From Streptomyces muensis (GTDB lineage: Bacteria > Actinomycetota > Actinomycetes > Streptomycetales > Streptomycetaceae), in assembly GCF_021474425.1 (NCBI RefSeq), contig NZ_JAKEIP010000013.1:19887-83886 (forward strand): a stretch of DNA of 64,000 nucleotides, written 5' to 3'. Both the position numbers and the translations under genes were made by a program. Positions within the stretch are counted from its first letter, which is position 1; each line of letters begins with the position of its first letter. A model generated the notes under the pieces. The model searched no databases and was not told the origin of the DNA. It saw only the letters and a list, made by a program, of their open reading frames with translations. Positions 29,573-39,235 of this stretch are shown here, one piece after another.

Positions 29573-30541
29573 TCAGACAGCGGTCTTCTCGGGCTCGGCC
29601 TGCTCCTCGTCCGCAAGGGCGGCGAGGAAGCGCTCGGCGTCGAGAGCGGCGGAGCAGCCGGTACCGGCGGCGGTGATCGCCTGGCGGTAGGTGTGGTCGA
29701 CCACGTCGCCGGCGCCGAAGACACCGGTCAGGTTGGTGCGGGTGGAGGGGGCGGCGACCTTGAGGTAGCCCTCCTCGTCCAGCTCCAGCTGGCCCTTGAA
29801 CAGCTCGGTGCGCGGGTCATGGCCGATCGCGATGAACAGGCCGGTGACCGCCAGGTCCGAGAGTTCGCCGGTCTTGATGTTGCGCAGCTTCAGGCCGGAG
29901 AGCTTCTGGTCGCCCTGGACCTCGGCGACCTCGCTGTCCCAGACGAACTTGATCTTCGGGTCGGCGAAGGCGCGGTCCTGCATCGCCTTCGAGGCGCGCA
30001 GGGTGTCACGCCGGTGGACGATGGTCACCGACTTGGCGAAGCGCGAGAGGAAGGTGGCCTCCTCCATCGCGGTGTCGCCGCCGCCGATCACGGCGATGTC
30101 CTGGTCCTTGAAGAAGAAGCCGTCGCAGGTGGCACACCAGGAGACGCCACGGCCGGAGAGGGCGTCCTCGTTCGGCAGGCCGAGCTTGCGGTGCTGCGAG
30201 CCGGTGGCGACGATGATGGCCTTGGCCCGGTGGACCGTGCCCGCGGTGTCCGTGACGGTCTTGATCTCACCGTTCAGGTCGACGTTGACGATGTCGTCCG
30301 GGACGAGCTCGGCTCCGAAGCGCTCGGCCTGGGAGCGCATGTTGTCCATGAGCTCGGGGCCCATGATGCCGTCCTGGAAGCCCGGGAAGTTCTCCACGTC
30401 GGTCGTGTTCATGAGCGCACCGCCTGCGGTGACGGCACCTTCGAACACAAGCGGCTTCAGCGACGCGCGCGCGGTGTAGAGCGCCGCCGTGTAGCCGGCG
30501 GGCCCGGAGCCGATGATGATCACGTTACGGACGTCGCTCAC
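29573..30541 (-). CDS. trxB: Thioredoxin-disulfide reductase
   Basis: 322 aa flavoprotein. FAD motif [16 protein letters not shown] (11-26), redox site CATC (Cys136, Cys139), NADPH motif [13 protein letters not shown] and C-terminal [24 protein letters not shown] are all intact. It passes electrons from NADPH to thioredoxin. A perfect SigR-type promoter lies 72 bases upstream. Confidence 0.97.
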   Translation of the reverse strand: MSDVRNVIIIGSGPAGYTAALYTARASLKPLVFEGAVTAGGALMNTTDVENFPGFQDGIMGPELMDNMRSQAERFGAELVPDDIVNVDLNGEIKTVTDTAGTVHRAKAIIVATGSQHRKLGLPNEDALSGRGVSWCATCDGFFFKDQDIAVIGGGDTAMEEATFLSRFAKSVTIVHRRDTLRASKAMQDRAFADPKIKFVWDSEVAEVQGDQKLSGLKLRNIKTGELSDLAVTGLFIAIGHDPRTELFKGQLELDEEGYLKVAAPSTRTNLTGVFGAGDVVDHTYRQAITAAGTGCSAALDAERFLAALADEEQAEPEKTAV

Positions 30542-30612
30542 GGCTTGATTCCTCGTCTCTGGACTGCGTCGTCGGACCGGGGGGAGCCCCTTTCAGAACT
30601 CTCATCCCACCC

Positions 30613-30639
30613 AACGGATCCTAAGGGGCGCGCATTCCC
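30613..30639 (-). promoter_or_regulatory. SigR-type promoter of trxBA
   Basis: On the minus strand GGGAAT (30639-30634) and GTT (30615-30613) are separated by exactly 18 bp. This is the SigR consensus known from trxBp1 of S. coelicolor. Confidence 0.85.
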
Positions 30640-30711
30640 ACTGTGTCCGGGCACACGGTGACGCCACACCGTAGGAGTTGCCAGGGCAGACGGAGACGAA
30701 CCGCCGGGCTG

Positions 30712-31650
30712 TCAGGAACGCGCGTAGGACTTCTGGAGAAGGACCTTGGCCGTGGTGGAGGACGGATGCTTCACACAGGTCGCGTCCATCAGGTAGACGG
30801 TGACCCTGCTGTTGTTGGTCGCATCCGGCAACACGACGAGCAGGGCGTCCTTGCCCTTGTAGACGCCTTCCTCCGCCGCGAGTGCTGCCTCGTCCCGGCC
30901 GATGCCCTTCCTGACACATTCGGGCACCGTGATCTCACGCAGGATCTGAGGGCTCTTGGTGTCGGGTCCGCCTTGCGTACCCAGACTGCGGTCGGGCTTG
31001 CCGGAGCTCTCTGGGGAGCTCTCGCTCTTGGCGAGGAGATCGGCGACCTGCGTCTCCAGCTTCGCTGCGGAGAACGTGTCGGTGGCGGTCTGCCCGCCGT
31101 CGGCCGTGGGACCGGCCCCTCCGCCACCCATCAGCGAGGTCAGCAACACCGAACCGAGGCCCACGGCGGCGGCTGTGAACGCGGCGCTGAGGACGGCGAC
31201 CTTGCGGCGCCCTGCCTTCGTGCGGTTCTTGCGGTTCTTGCGGCCGGGACCGGTGGCCGCGGAGCGGGCGTGGCCCGCCGGACGGTCTGCCGTGGCCGAT
31301 GTTTCACGTGAAACATGCGCGCTGTCGTGCGCACCGGAGGCCGAGCGGGCCGCTTCGGTGTGGGGCGTCGTCGCTTCGGCGTCATCCGACGTCGTGGCGT
31401 TCAGCAGTGCCTCCGCTGCGAGAGCGGCGTTGATGCGGCCCGCGACATCGGCAGGCATGCGCGGAGGGCCGGGCAGGGTGCCCAGGAGGTCCCTGATCTC
31501 TTCCAGCGAGGCGTGGACGTCCGCGCACAGCTCGCACTGCTCCAGATGCCGGCGCACGTCGGCGGTCCTGGACGGGGAGAGAAGGCCCTCGGTGAGGTCG
31601 GAGATCTCGGCGACGTCCGGGTGCCCGGCCGTGTCCGTCGTGGATGTCAC
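30712..31650 (-). CDS. Zinc-finger anti-sigma factor for SigM (membrane-bound)
   Basis: 312 aa. The N-terminal ZAS motif is HLEQCELC, with His35, Cys39 and Cys42. A Ser/Ala-rich linker leads to one membrane helix (KVAVLSAAFTAAAVGLGSVLLTSLM, ~171-195) and an extracytoplasmic C-terminal domain with a Cys in VPECVRKG and another in DATCVK. It overlaps the upstream ECF sigma gene by 4 bases, the standard sigma/anti-sigma arrangement. It should hold the sigma factor inactive until an envelope or redox signal. A parS site lies in its coding region at 31301. Confidence 0.85.
   Translation of the reverse strand: MTSTTDTAGHPDVAEISDLTEGLLSPSRTADVRRHLEQCELCADVHASLEEIRDLLGTLPGPPRMPADVAGRINAALAAEALLNATTSDDAEATTPHTEAARSASGAHDSAHVSRETSATADRPAGHARSAATGPGRKNRKNRTKAGRRKVAVLSAAFTAAAVGLGSVLLTSLMGGGGAGPTADGGQTATDTFSAAKLETQVADLLAKSESSPESSGKPDRSLGTQGGPDTKSPQILREITVPECVRKGIGRDEAALAAEEGVYKGKDALLVVLPDATNNSRVTVYLMDATCVKHPSSTTAKVLLQKSYARS
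31301..31314. promoter_or_regulatory. parS: parS site inside the anti-sigma gene
   Basis: Perfect GTTTCACGTGAAAC in the linker-coding part, read as VSRET on the coding strand. Confidence 0.9.
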
Positions 31651-32387
31651 GCTCGCCCACCTCCGCCCTTCACTGCAGCTGAATCACTCGGCCCGGTATC
31701 TCGCGGATCCGTGGCCGGTGGCCTCGTGGTCGGTGGACCCGCTGCCGGTGGGACGGATGTCCCCTGCGTCCGGTTCCGCCTCTCACCGGTGTCCTTGCCG
31801 TCGCTGGCGCTTTCCGGCCTCAGATGCGTGAGCAGAGGCAGGAGTCTGGCCCTGCCGCGTGCGCATCGGCTCTTGATCGTGCCGGTGGGCACATCGAGTA
31901 CGCGGGCCGCTTCCGCGACCGGGTAGCCCTGCATGTCCACCAGGACGAGCGCCGCGCGCTGGTCCGGCGGCAGCGTGCCGAGGGCCTCCAGGAGCTGGCG
32001 GTGCAGATCGTTGCGCTCTGCCGGCGCGGACGCCTCCTCGTGGGGCTCCAGCAACTGCTCCAGGCGCTCGGTGTCGTCGACGGGGGAGGTCTTGCGGGAG
32101 GCCGCCTTGCGGGCGCGGTCCAGGCAGGCGTTCACGGTGATCCGGTGCAGCCAGGTCGTGACGGCCGACTGGCCCCTGAAGGTGTGGGCGGCCCGGTAGG
32201 CGGAAACGAGGGCGTCCTGGACGGCATCAGCGGCCTCCTCGCGGTCGCCCAGCGTCCGCAGCGCCACCGCCCAGAGCCGATCCCGATGCCGCCGCACGAG
32301 CTCACCGAAGGCGTCGGGGTCGCCCTTCACGTGGAGGGCGAGGAGATCCCGGTCGCTCACGTCGCGGTGAGCGGTGCCATCTGCCAT
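31647..32387 (-). CDS. sigM: ECF RNA polymerase sigma factor SigM
   Basis: 246 aa. Region 2 (DPDAFGELVRRHRDRLWAVALRTLGDREEAADAVQDALVSAYR) and region 4 (LGTLPPDQRAALVLVDMQGYPVAEAARVLDVPTGTIKSRCARGRARL) are complete. The C-terminus has a ~50-residue Thr/Pro-rich tail. The stop overlaps the anti-sigma start. Position upstream of trxBA matches sigM in other actinobacteria, where it responds to envelope or oxidative stress. It starts 30 bases after the pseudokinase gene and may be cotranscribed with it. Confidence 0.88.
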   Translation of the reverse strand: MADGTAHRDVSDRDLLALHVKGDPDAFGELVRRHRDRLWAVALRTLGDREEAADAVQDALVSAYRAAHTFRGQSAVTTWLHRITVNACLDRARKAASRKTSPVDDTERLEQLLEPHEEASAPAERNDLHRQLLEALGTLPPDQRAALVLVDMQGYPVAEAARVLDVPTGTIKSRCARGRARLLPLLTHLRPESASDGKDTGERRNRTQGTSVPPAAGPPTTRPPATDPRDTGPSDSAAVKGGGGRA

Positions 32388-32417
32388 CGGACCCCCTCCC
32401 CTTGGATCTCGTGAGTT

Positions 32418-34133
32418 CTAGCCGGTGAACTTCAGGTCGGTGATGGCCTGCTTGAACCCGGAGCCGCTGTACTGGTCCCCGTCCGCATGGGGCATGGCAG
32501 TGAGCCATACGAGAACGTACTGGGTCTTCACCGGCTTGGTGACCTTCACTGTCGCACTCGTGCCGCTCGTCGTGACGCTGCCGATCTTTTCCATCGAGTC
32601 CAGCGACGAGGGCGTCAGCGAGTCCGAGGCGTAGAGCGAGACAGTGGTGTGATTGCCGGGGTACAGCAGCCCTATCGACGCGGCCGACACCGTCTGAGCC
32701 GAGCCGAGGTCGTAGACGATGCCGACCCCGGACTTGTAGGCGGTGATGTCCGGACCGTCGACGAAGCTCTTGCTGCGCCAGTACGTCGAGCTGTCGCCGT
32801 CGTACGTCTTGCCCACGTCCTCCGGCGCCTGCGCCCCGCCCTTGGCGACGAACTCCTGGGCGTTCTGAATCTCGATCGGCTTGACCGGCTTGGCCTTGTC
32901 GCTGCTCTTGTCGTTGTCGTCCGTCGTCTGCGTCTGGTTGCTGTCCTCGGACTTGCCGCCCTGGTCCATGAGCGCGTCCGCCAGCTGCCAGCTGCCAAGG
33001 CCCAGTGCGGCGATCAGGAGGGCTGAGACGGCCCACTTCAGGGCCTTGCCCGTGCGGCTCTGCAGTGGAGGCGGCGGGGCCGGCACCGGCTGGGTGGCGC
33101 CAGGGTGGGGTGCCTGGCGGCCGTAGTTGCCCTGCTGGTACGTCGTGCGTTGATAGTCCGGCGGGGCCGTGAAAGAGGGCTCCGGCGGGCGGATGCGGGG
33201 CATCTCGCCGATCGCCTTCACCAGTTCCTCCGGCGTCGTGCACGCGGACTCGTGGCGGGACGCCGTCGCGCCGTCGTTGACCAGCGCACGCATGGCGAGC
33301 TCCGACAGGCCACGGTGGACGCCGGCACGGACCTGGTCGGGGGCGATCAGACCGACATCCTTGGGCAGCCCGGACAAGCCGTAGGCGTCGCTCTCGTACG
33401 GCCACCGCTGGGTGAGCGCGGCGTACAGCAGGGCGCCGATGGCCTCGGTGTCGGTGCGCTGCGGGGTGTCGGAGCTGATGCCGCGCAGCGCGGCGTTCAC
33501 CGCGAGGCCCCGGATGCGCCACTGGCCGGTCGAGGTGCGCAGCACGGCGTTCGGGTTCAGACGGAGATGGGCCAGGCCCTCGCGGTGGGCGGCGGCCATG
33601 GCCGCGGACACCTGCGTGACCATCTGGTAGGCGTCGTACACCTCCAGCGGGCCCGCGGCGAGCAGAGTGCTCATCTCGGTGGCGTCGGGGAGCCACTCGT
33701 GGACGACGTAGACGAGGTCGTTCTCCTCGACGGCGTCGAGGACCTGGACGAAGCGGGGGTCGCCGAGAAGCGCGGAGGACCGGGCCGAGGCCAGGACGGA
33801 CCGGGCCCGCGCGTGGTCCGCCGGCAGGATGTGGACGCCGACGGCGCGACGGAGTTTTTCGTCGACCGCACGCCAACTGCTGAAACCGTCCAGACGGGTG
33901 ACGCACTCCTCGAGGCGGTAGCGTCTGGCGAGTTTGTGACCGCTGTGCAGTTCGGGCGGTGAGGCCTTTCCGGGACCCTCGGTCCCGCCACTCCCCTGTG
34001 CCTCGTCGATGTCCGTGTCCCGCTCCCGATTCTTGGCCACCCCGTCGGCCGTGGACTGGTCCGCCTGAGCGGTCAGCGGCTCGTCGCCGCTGTTGTCTGC
34101 CACGTCGACGGCAGCCGTGCTCCGTTCCGCCAC
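32418..34133 (-). CDS. Membrane-anchored pseudokinase with discoidin-like extracellular domain
   Basis: 571 aa from GTG 34133 (GGAGGCAGGAACG upstream). The N-terminal ~330 residues have a serine/threonine-kinase fold but no catalytic residues. The VAIK-like strand reads GVHILPADH, the HRD position reads AHLRLNPNAV without the Asp, and DFG reads RGLAVN. A proline-rich linker, one helix (ALKWAVSALLIAALGLGSWQL) and a C-terminal discoidin/F5-8-type domain (TYWRSKSFVDG, IVYDLGSAQTVSAASI) follow. It lies next to murJ; in mycobacteria the equivalent pseudokinase and sugar-binding domains are fused to MurJ. Likely role: regulation of MurJ. Confidence 0.82.
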   Translation of the reverse strand: MAERSTAAVDVADNSGDEPLTAQADQSTADGVAKNRERDTDIDEAQGSGGTEGPGKASPPELHSGHKLARRYRLEECVTRLDGFSSWRAVDEKLRRAVGVHILPADHARARSVLASARSSALLGDPRFVQVLDAVEENDLVYVVHEWLPDATEMSTLLAAGPLEVYDAYQMVTQVSAAMAAAHREGLAHLRLNPNAVLRTSTGQWRIRGLAVNAALRGISSDTPQRTDTEAIGALLYAALTQRWPYESDAYGLSGLPKDVGLIAPDQVRAGVHRGLSELAMRALVNDGATASRHESACTTPEELVKAIGEMPRIRPPEPSFTAPPDYQRTTYQQGNYGRQAPHPGATQPVPAPPPPLQSRTGKALKWAVSALLIAALGLGSWQLADALMDQGGKSEDSNQTQTTDDNDKSSDKAKPVKPIEIQNAQEFVAKGGAQAPEDVGKTYDGDSSTYWRSKSFVDGPDITAYKSGVGIVYDLGSAQTVSAASIGLLYPGNHTTVSLYASDSLTPSSLDSMEKIGSVTTSGTSATVKVTKPVKTQYVLVWLTAMPHADGDQYSGSGFKQAITDLKFTG

Positions 34134-34269
34134 CGTCGTTCCTGCCTCCCCATCCATTGCGCGCCGTCCGACTCCGTGCGCGCCGTCCGACGCCGAACCA
34201 ATTGTGCCCACAGTCCGCCGCTATGCACGACACACGATGGCGGACGATGGTTGTGCGCGTACCCCCACC

Positions 34270-36510
34270 TCAGCGACCCAGGCGTCCGCGCACCATGCCG
34301 ACCAGTGAGTTCAGCTCCTCGATCCGCATCCGGCGCGCGGCGACGAAGAAGACCCCGAGCAGTACGGCGCCGCCGGCCAGCAGCGCGGCGAACGAGCCGA
34401 GAACGCCCTGCCCCAGGCTCTGGGCGATGCCGTAGCAGGCCGCGCCGCTCAGCAGCGCCGCCGGCACCGAGGCGATGCAGAGCCTGGCGTACGTCCGCAT
34501 CACGCGGGCGCCGTCGAGGTCGCCGCCGAGCTTCTTGCGCAGCCGGCTCCAGGCCACGCCGACACCGATCGCGTAGGCCAGTCCGTACGAGGCGGCCATG
34601 CCGACGACGGCCCAGCGGGCCGGGATGACGAAGTAACAGACGGCTGAGGCGGCGGCGTTGACGGCGGCCACGATGACCGTGTTGTAGAAGGGGGTCCGGG
34701 TGTCCTCGTAGGCGTAGAAGGCGCGCAGGACCACGTACTGCACGGAGTACGGGATCAGGCCGAGACCGAAGGCCATCAGCATGAAGCCCATGTTCGTGGC
34801 CTCGCTCGCGCCCGACGTGCCGAACATCAGGGTGCACATCGGGATGCCGAGGGCCAGGAATCCGAAGGCGATGGGGACGATCGCGACCGCAGTCGTCCGC
34901 AGTCCCTGGGAGATGTCGTCCCGGACGGCCCCGCTGTCCCCCTCGGCCGCCGAGCGCGACAGACGCGGCAGCAGGGCGGCCATCAGCGAGACGGTGATGA
35001 TGGCCTGCGGCAGACCCCAGATCAGCTGGGCGTTGGCGTAGGCGGCGAAGCCGGTTCCGTCGACGTCGGAGTTGACGCCGGCGGCGGTGGACAGCTGGGT
35101 GACCACGAGGGCGCCCGCCTGGTTGGCGAGGACGAAGAGGATCGTCCACTTCGCGAGCATCGCCGCCTTGCCGAGACCGTGGCCCTTCCAGTCGAAGCGC
35201 AGCCGCAGTCGGAAACCCGTCTCGCGCAGGTACGGGATCATCGCCAGGGCCTGGACGACCAGGCCGAGCAGCACACCGATGCCGAGGAGCCGCTGGCCCT
35301 CCGGCGGGATGCTGGTGACGGCCATGCCGGAGTGCTCCGCGGTGCCGTACACCCAGAGGAACATCCCGAGCGTCACGATGATGACGATGTTGTTCAGGAC
35401 CGGGGTCCACATCATTGCGCCGAACTTGCCGCGGGCGTTGAGGATCTGACCCATCACCACGTGGACGCCCATGAAGAAGATCGAGGGCAGGAAGTAGCGG
35501 GTGAAGGTGATGGCGACCTCGTTGGCGGCGGGGTCGTTGGCGACGGGGGTGGACAGGGCCTTGACCAGGAGCGGCGCGCCGACCATCGCGAGTGCGGTGA
35601 GGGCGGCGAGCGCCACCATCACCAGGGTCAGCAGACGGTTCGCATAGGCCTCGCCGCCGTCCTCGTCGTCCTTCATCGCGCGTACCAGCTGCGGCACGAA
35701 GACCGAGTTGAGGCCGCCGCCGACGGTCAGGATGTAGATCATCGTCGGCAGCTGGTAGGCGACCTGGAACGAGTCGCCGAGCAGGCCGAGGCCCAGCGCC
35801 GAGACGATCATCATGGACCGGACGAAGCCGGTGAGCCGGGACACCATCGTGCCCGCGGCCATCACGGCGCTCGACTTCAGCAGACCGCCGGCCCGCCCGC
35901 CCTTCTTCGCGGCAGGCGGCGTGGCAGGAGCGGGTGCCGGCGGGGTGCTGTCGGCCGCGGCAGGCGGCGGAGCCCCCTGGTAGGGGCCCGCGGGCGGCGC
36001 CGGGGTCGGAGACGGCACCGCGGGCGGCTGGTACTGCGGATGGCCGCCCTGCTGCTGGTCCCGGAAGAGGTGTGCGAAGGCGTCGTGCTCGGGGCGCTCC
36101 TCGGTGGAGTGCGTGACGAGATCGTCGACGCCCACGTACTGGGTCGTACGGTGATCGTCGCCGTACGGCAGGTACTGGGTCGGGCCCTCCGGCTCGGGTG
36201 CCGGCGTCTGCGCCCACACGTTCGGGTCGGGGGCGTACGGCGACTGCGGTGGCTGGGCGTACAGCGCCTGGGGCGGCTGGTACGTGCCCGGCGGGGGCGG
36301 CGGATGGGCGGCGCGGTCGTACAGCGCCTCGGCGACCGGGTCCTGCGCGGAGAGGTCCTGCGAACGGTAGGGGTCCTGGTCGTAGGCGTCCTGGAGGTAC
36401 ATGTCCGCGGGGTGCTGCGGCGGTACCTGGCCATGCTCGGGCGGCGGGCCCTCGGGGTGCCCCGGGGGGCCCGCGGGCTGGCCGCGGTCACCGTCGTACG
36501 GCGCGTTCAT
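34270..36510 (-). CDS. murJ: Lipid II flippase MurJ
   Basis: 746 aa. The first ~205 residues are a Pro/Gln/Tyr-rich cytoplasmic extension usual in actinobacteria. The MviN/MurJ core begins at LLKSSAVMAAGTMVSRLTGFVRSMM and has about 14 membrane helices, with the conserved Arg residues of the substrate cavity near the start. It flips lipid II to the outer face for peptidoglycan synthesis and is probably essential. It lies 137 bases before the pseudokinase and 45 bases after the DUF6049 gene, all on the minus strand. Confidence 0.93.
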   Translation of the reverse strand: MNAPYDGDRGQPAGPPGHPEGPPPEHGQVPPQHPADMYLQDAYDQDPYRSQDLSAQDPVAEALYDRAAHPPPPPGTYQPPQALYAQPPQSPYAPDPNVWAQTPAPEPEGPTQYLPYGDDHRTTQYVGVDDLVTHSTEERPEHDAFAHLFRDQQQGGHPQYQPPAVPSPTPAPPAGPYQGAPPPAAADSTPPAPAPATPPAAKKGGRAGGLLKSSAVMAAGTMVSRLTGFVRSMMIVSALGLGLLGDSFQVAYQLPTMIYILTVGGGLNSVFVPQLVRAMKDDEDGGEAYANRLLTLVMVALAALTALAMVGAPLLVKALSTPVANDPAANEVAITFTRYFLPSIFFMGVHVVMGQILNARGKFGAMMWTPVLNNIVIIVTLGMFLWVYGTAEHSGMAVTSIPPEGQRLLGIGVLLGLVVQALAMIPYLRETGFRLRLRFDWKGHGLGKAAMLAKWTILFVLANQAGALVVTQLSTAAGVNSDVDGTGFAAYANAQLIWGLPQAIITVSLMAALLPRLSRSAAEGDSGAVRDDISQGLRTTAVAIVPIAFGFLALGIPMCTLMFGTSGASEATNMGFMLMAFGLGLIPYSVQYVVLRAFYAYEDTRTPFYNTVIVAAVNAAASAVCYFVIPARWAVVGMAASYGLAYAIGVGVAWSRLRKKLGGDLDGARVMRTYARLCIASVPAALLSGAACYGIAQSLGQGVLGSFAALLAGGAVLLGVFFVAARRMRIEELNSLVGMVRGRLGR

Positions 36511-36555
36511 GGTTACCCCACCTCATCGTCCCGGGCCCACCGGCCACGACATCGC

Positions 36556-38964
36556 TCAACGGTCCACTCTCTCACCCGTGCCGGACGGGTCCTTGCTTTC
36601 CGCTGCGGTGTCCGGTGCAGGGTCACTCGGCTGCTCCGGCGCGTCTGCCCGGATACCGGTGTCCGACTCTTCCTCGAGGAGTTCCTCGGGCGTGAGACGG
36701 TCTTCGGGGCCTTCCGGGTTCTGCGGATCGCCGTCGGTCTCGCCGGTCTCCCGGGAACCGTTCTCCTCGGCCGCCCGGGCCGCCGCGCGCTTGCGCTGCG
36801 TGTACATACGGAACCCGGCGAGGACGAGCAGAAGGAATCCGCCGCCGATGACGAGCATCACGGTGGCCGTGAACTCGGTGACCTTCACGTCGAAGGTGAC
36901 GGGTGGGCCGTATTTCTGGCCGTCCTCGGTGAACAGCTGGGCGACGACCGTGGCCTGGCCGTTGGCCTGTGCCGACGTGGTGAACTTCACGGTCTGGCTG
37001 TGTCCGCCGGAGACCGTGACGCGCTGTTCGTCGAAGGCCTCACCGCCGATCTCAAGGCGCCTGGGACTCTTCGAGGTGAGCCGCAGCACGAGGTGGTCGA
37101 CGCCCTGGACCAGGTTGTTCTGCACGGTCACGGGGATCGTGGCGCTGCGTCCGGAGAGCTTGGTCTCCGACTTCTTGATCAGCGTGACCTGACCGGCCAA
37201 CGAGTCGACGTAGGCCTCGATGCCGTTGCGGTAGTCCGCGGCCTGCGCGGAGCGGCCGCGCCACGACGTGGACATCGCACGGTTCATGGCCCGCCCGAAG
37301 GGGGTCACCACCCGGGACTTGTTGGTGAGGATCACCTTGAACTTGTCGAGCTTGTCCTGCGTGGTGGCGACCTGCTCGAAGGCCGATCGCGGCAGCTGCT
37401 GCTTGCGCAGCGAGGACGGGTACTTGGACGCCGCGGGCACCTTGGTGGTGGCGCCGGAGTCCGGCTTGGCCGCGGCGGCGGCCGTGAGGTCCTGGGACTG
37501 GGTCCATGTGCCGCTCTGGAGCGCCGTGACCGCCTCGGCCATCGTCTGGGCCTGGCTCGCCGTCGGCATCCGCTGCGGGGCGACGACGATGCTGCGCTGC
37601 TTGTCCGACTGCAGGTTGAGGGCCAGGCTCAGGGCCAGGAACCGCTGCACGGCGAGCGTCGAGTTCGACGCCTTGGTCAGGTTGCCCTGGAACGCGGTCG
37701 ACATCCGTGCGTCCGCGACGACCGCCGTCGTGCCGCCGCCGATGGGGCGGGCCGCGGAGGGCGTGTAGGTCAGGCCGCCGGTCTCCACGAGGCTGTCGCT
37801 GCGGGCGATCACCTTGTCCGCGCCGGCCGACGTGGCGACCTTGACGATGGACGGGTCGACGGCGCCGTTCACAGGCCAGGCGAAGTCGGTGGACGGCTGT
37901 ACGTGGAGGACCGAGTCGACCGTGTCGGCGGCGACGTCGGTGGCCTCCTTGAGGTGGTTCAGGGAGCCGGTGACGTTGGTGCCGTTGTGCGCCAGGGAGG
38001 CCAGATCGGGGTCGGCGAAGGGCAGGGCGACGACTTCCTTGTCCTGCACAGCGTCCTGGAGCTCGGCCAGCCACTGCGTCGCGACCGTCCGATAGGTGCC
38101 CGGCCTGGTGGTGTCGCCCTCGCCCTGGACGCGGTAGCTCTCCGTCATCGCGTCCACGGAGGCCAGCAGGTCGGGGTCGATCACCCAGGTGACGTCGAGT
38201 TCCTTGCCCAGCGACACGAGCTGTTGCAGCCGGCCGCCGGGCGAGATCTCCTTGGCGAGGTCGTCGTCACGGAAGACCGGTGTCTGCGACTCGTCCGACC
38301 CCGTCTGCGCCGTCATGTGCGAGGTGGACATGAGCGGCCACAGAACGGTCGTCCGGGTCTGGGTGTCGGCCGCGTCGGGCTGCCACGGCAGGAAGGTCCG
38401 CTGGATGCCGAGGACTCGGTCCCACGGCTGCGCGGCCGTCTCACCGGACAGGGAGACCGAGAACTGGTAGACCCCGTCCGCGCCCAGATCCAGCTTGTCG
38501 ACCGGTACGGAGATGCTGAAGCGCTGGGAGACGCCGGGAGTGAGCTTGGCGAACTCCTCCACGTACTTCCCGCCCACCGGGGCCCCGTCGAGGCCGTCCT
38601 GGTAGCCGGTGCGGCCGGCGACCGTGTCGATGGCCGAGCGGGTGTTCACGGGCGAACCCAGGCGCAGGTCCACCTGGGCGTCGGTGACCGCCTGCTTGCC
38701 CTGGTTGGTCACTGTGCCGGACACGGTGAGGGTGTCGCCGTCACCGGGGACCGTGGGGGTGAGCGAGTCCACAGCGACGGCCACCGTGCCCGAGCCGGAA
38801 GCGGCCGGCAAGGAATCCTTTTCGGCGGCGTGTGTGGAGGTGGCGGCAGGCAGCTGGAGCAGGCCGGCCAGCAGAGGTGCCCCGGCGAGCAGCGCTCCGG
38901 TGCGCCGCATCCACCGGCGGGCAGGTGAGGGAGTCATCCCCTGGAAGTCTGCCGCCTCGGCCAC
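36556..38964 (-). CDS. DUF6049-family secreted/membrane protein
   Basis: 802 aa from GTG 38964; ATG 38937 is also possible. A twin-arginine-like or Sec signal (RRWMRRTGALLAGAPLLAGLLQLPAATSTHAA) opens the protein. A large extracytoplasmic region with beta-sandwich-like repeats follows, and a C-terminal membrane helix (ATVMLVIGGGFLLLVLAGF) ends in a charged cytoplasmic tail. Proteins of this family always sit beside murJ in Streptomyces and are likely part of the envelope machinery; the biochemical function is unknown. It diverges from the CCA-adding enzyme gene. Confidence 0.82.
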   Translation of the reverse strand: MAEAADFQGMTPSPARRWMRRTGALLAGAPLLAGLLQLPAATSTHAAEKDSLPAASGSGTVAVAVDSLTPTVPGDGDTLTVSGTVTNQGKQAVTDAQVDLRLGSPVNTRSAIDTVAGRTGYQDGLDGAPVGGKYVEEFAKLTPGVSQRFSISVPVDKLDLGADGVYQFSVSLSGETAAQPWDRVLGIQRTFLPWQPDAADTQTRTTVLWPLMSTSHMTAQTGSDESQTPVFRDDDLAKEISPGGRLQQLVSLGKELDVTWVIDPDLLASVDAMTESYRVQGEGDTTRPGTYRTVATQWLAELQDAVQDKEVVALPFADPDLASLAHNGTNVTGSLNHLKEATDVAADTVDSVLHVQPSTDFAWPVNGAVDPSIVKVATSAGADKVIARSDSLVETGGLTYTPSAARPIGGGTTAVVADARMSTAFQGNLTKASNSTLAVQRFLALSLALNLQSDKQRSIVVAPQRMPTASQAQTMAEAVTALQSGTWTQSQDLTAAAAAKPDSGATTKVPAASKYPSSLRKQQLPRSAFEQVATTQDKLDKFKVILTNKSRVVTPFGRAMNRAMSTSWRGRSAQAADYRNGIEAYVDSLAGQVTLIKKSETKLSGRSATIPVTVQNNLVQGVDHLVLRLTSKSPRRLEIGGEAFDEQRVTVSGGHSQTVKFTTSAQANGQATVVAQLFTEDGQKYGPPVTFDVKVTEFTATVMLVIGGGFLLLVLAGFRMYTQRKRAAARAAEENGSRETGETDGDPQNPEGPEDRLTPEELLEEESDTGIRADAPEQPSDPAPDTAAESKDPSGTGERVDR

Positions 38965-39235
38965 GCGCTCGCCCGTCCCTCGTCGTCGTCAGTGGTCGTC
39001 GGAATGTGCGTCCACGCATGGTAACGATGCGCGCTGAGAGGAAGTGCCGCGGTCTCATCCACAAGATCGGTTCGGACCGTCGGCCCTGTCCAGTATGTGC
39101 GCCTATAAAGGGGAGCGGTTTGGTACGTCGCAAGGGCAGGCCTTGTGCGCGTATCCCCGGAGCTGTCCGCACCACCGAATGTGCACGTTTAATGGAGGCG
39201 CTCCCGGTCGCCCCGGCCACGTACCCTCTTCTGTT

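Noticed and set aside
35179..38928. A 1249-codon open frame opposite murJ and the DUF6049 gene
   Set aside because: Composition artefact of high GC; the protein is low-complexity Arg/Gly/Val/Leu-rich and spans two well-supported genes.
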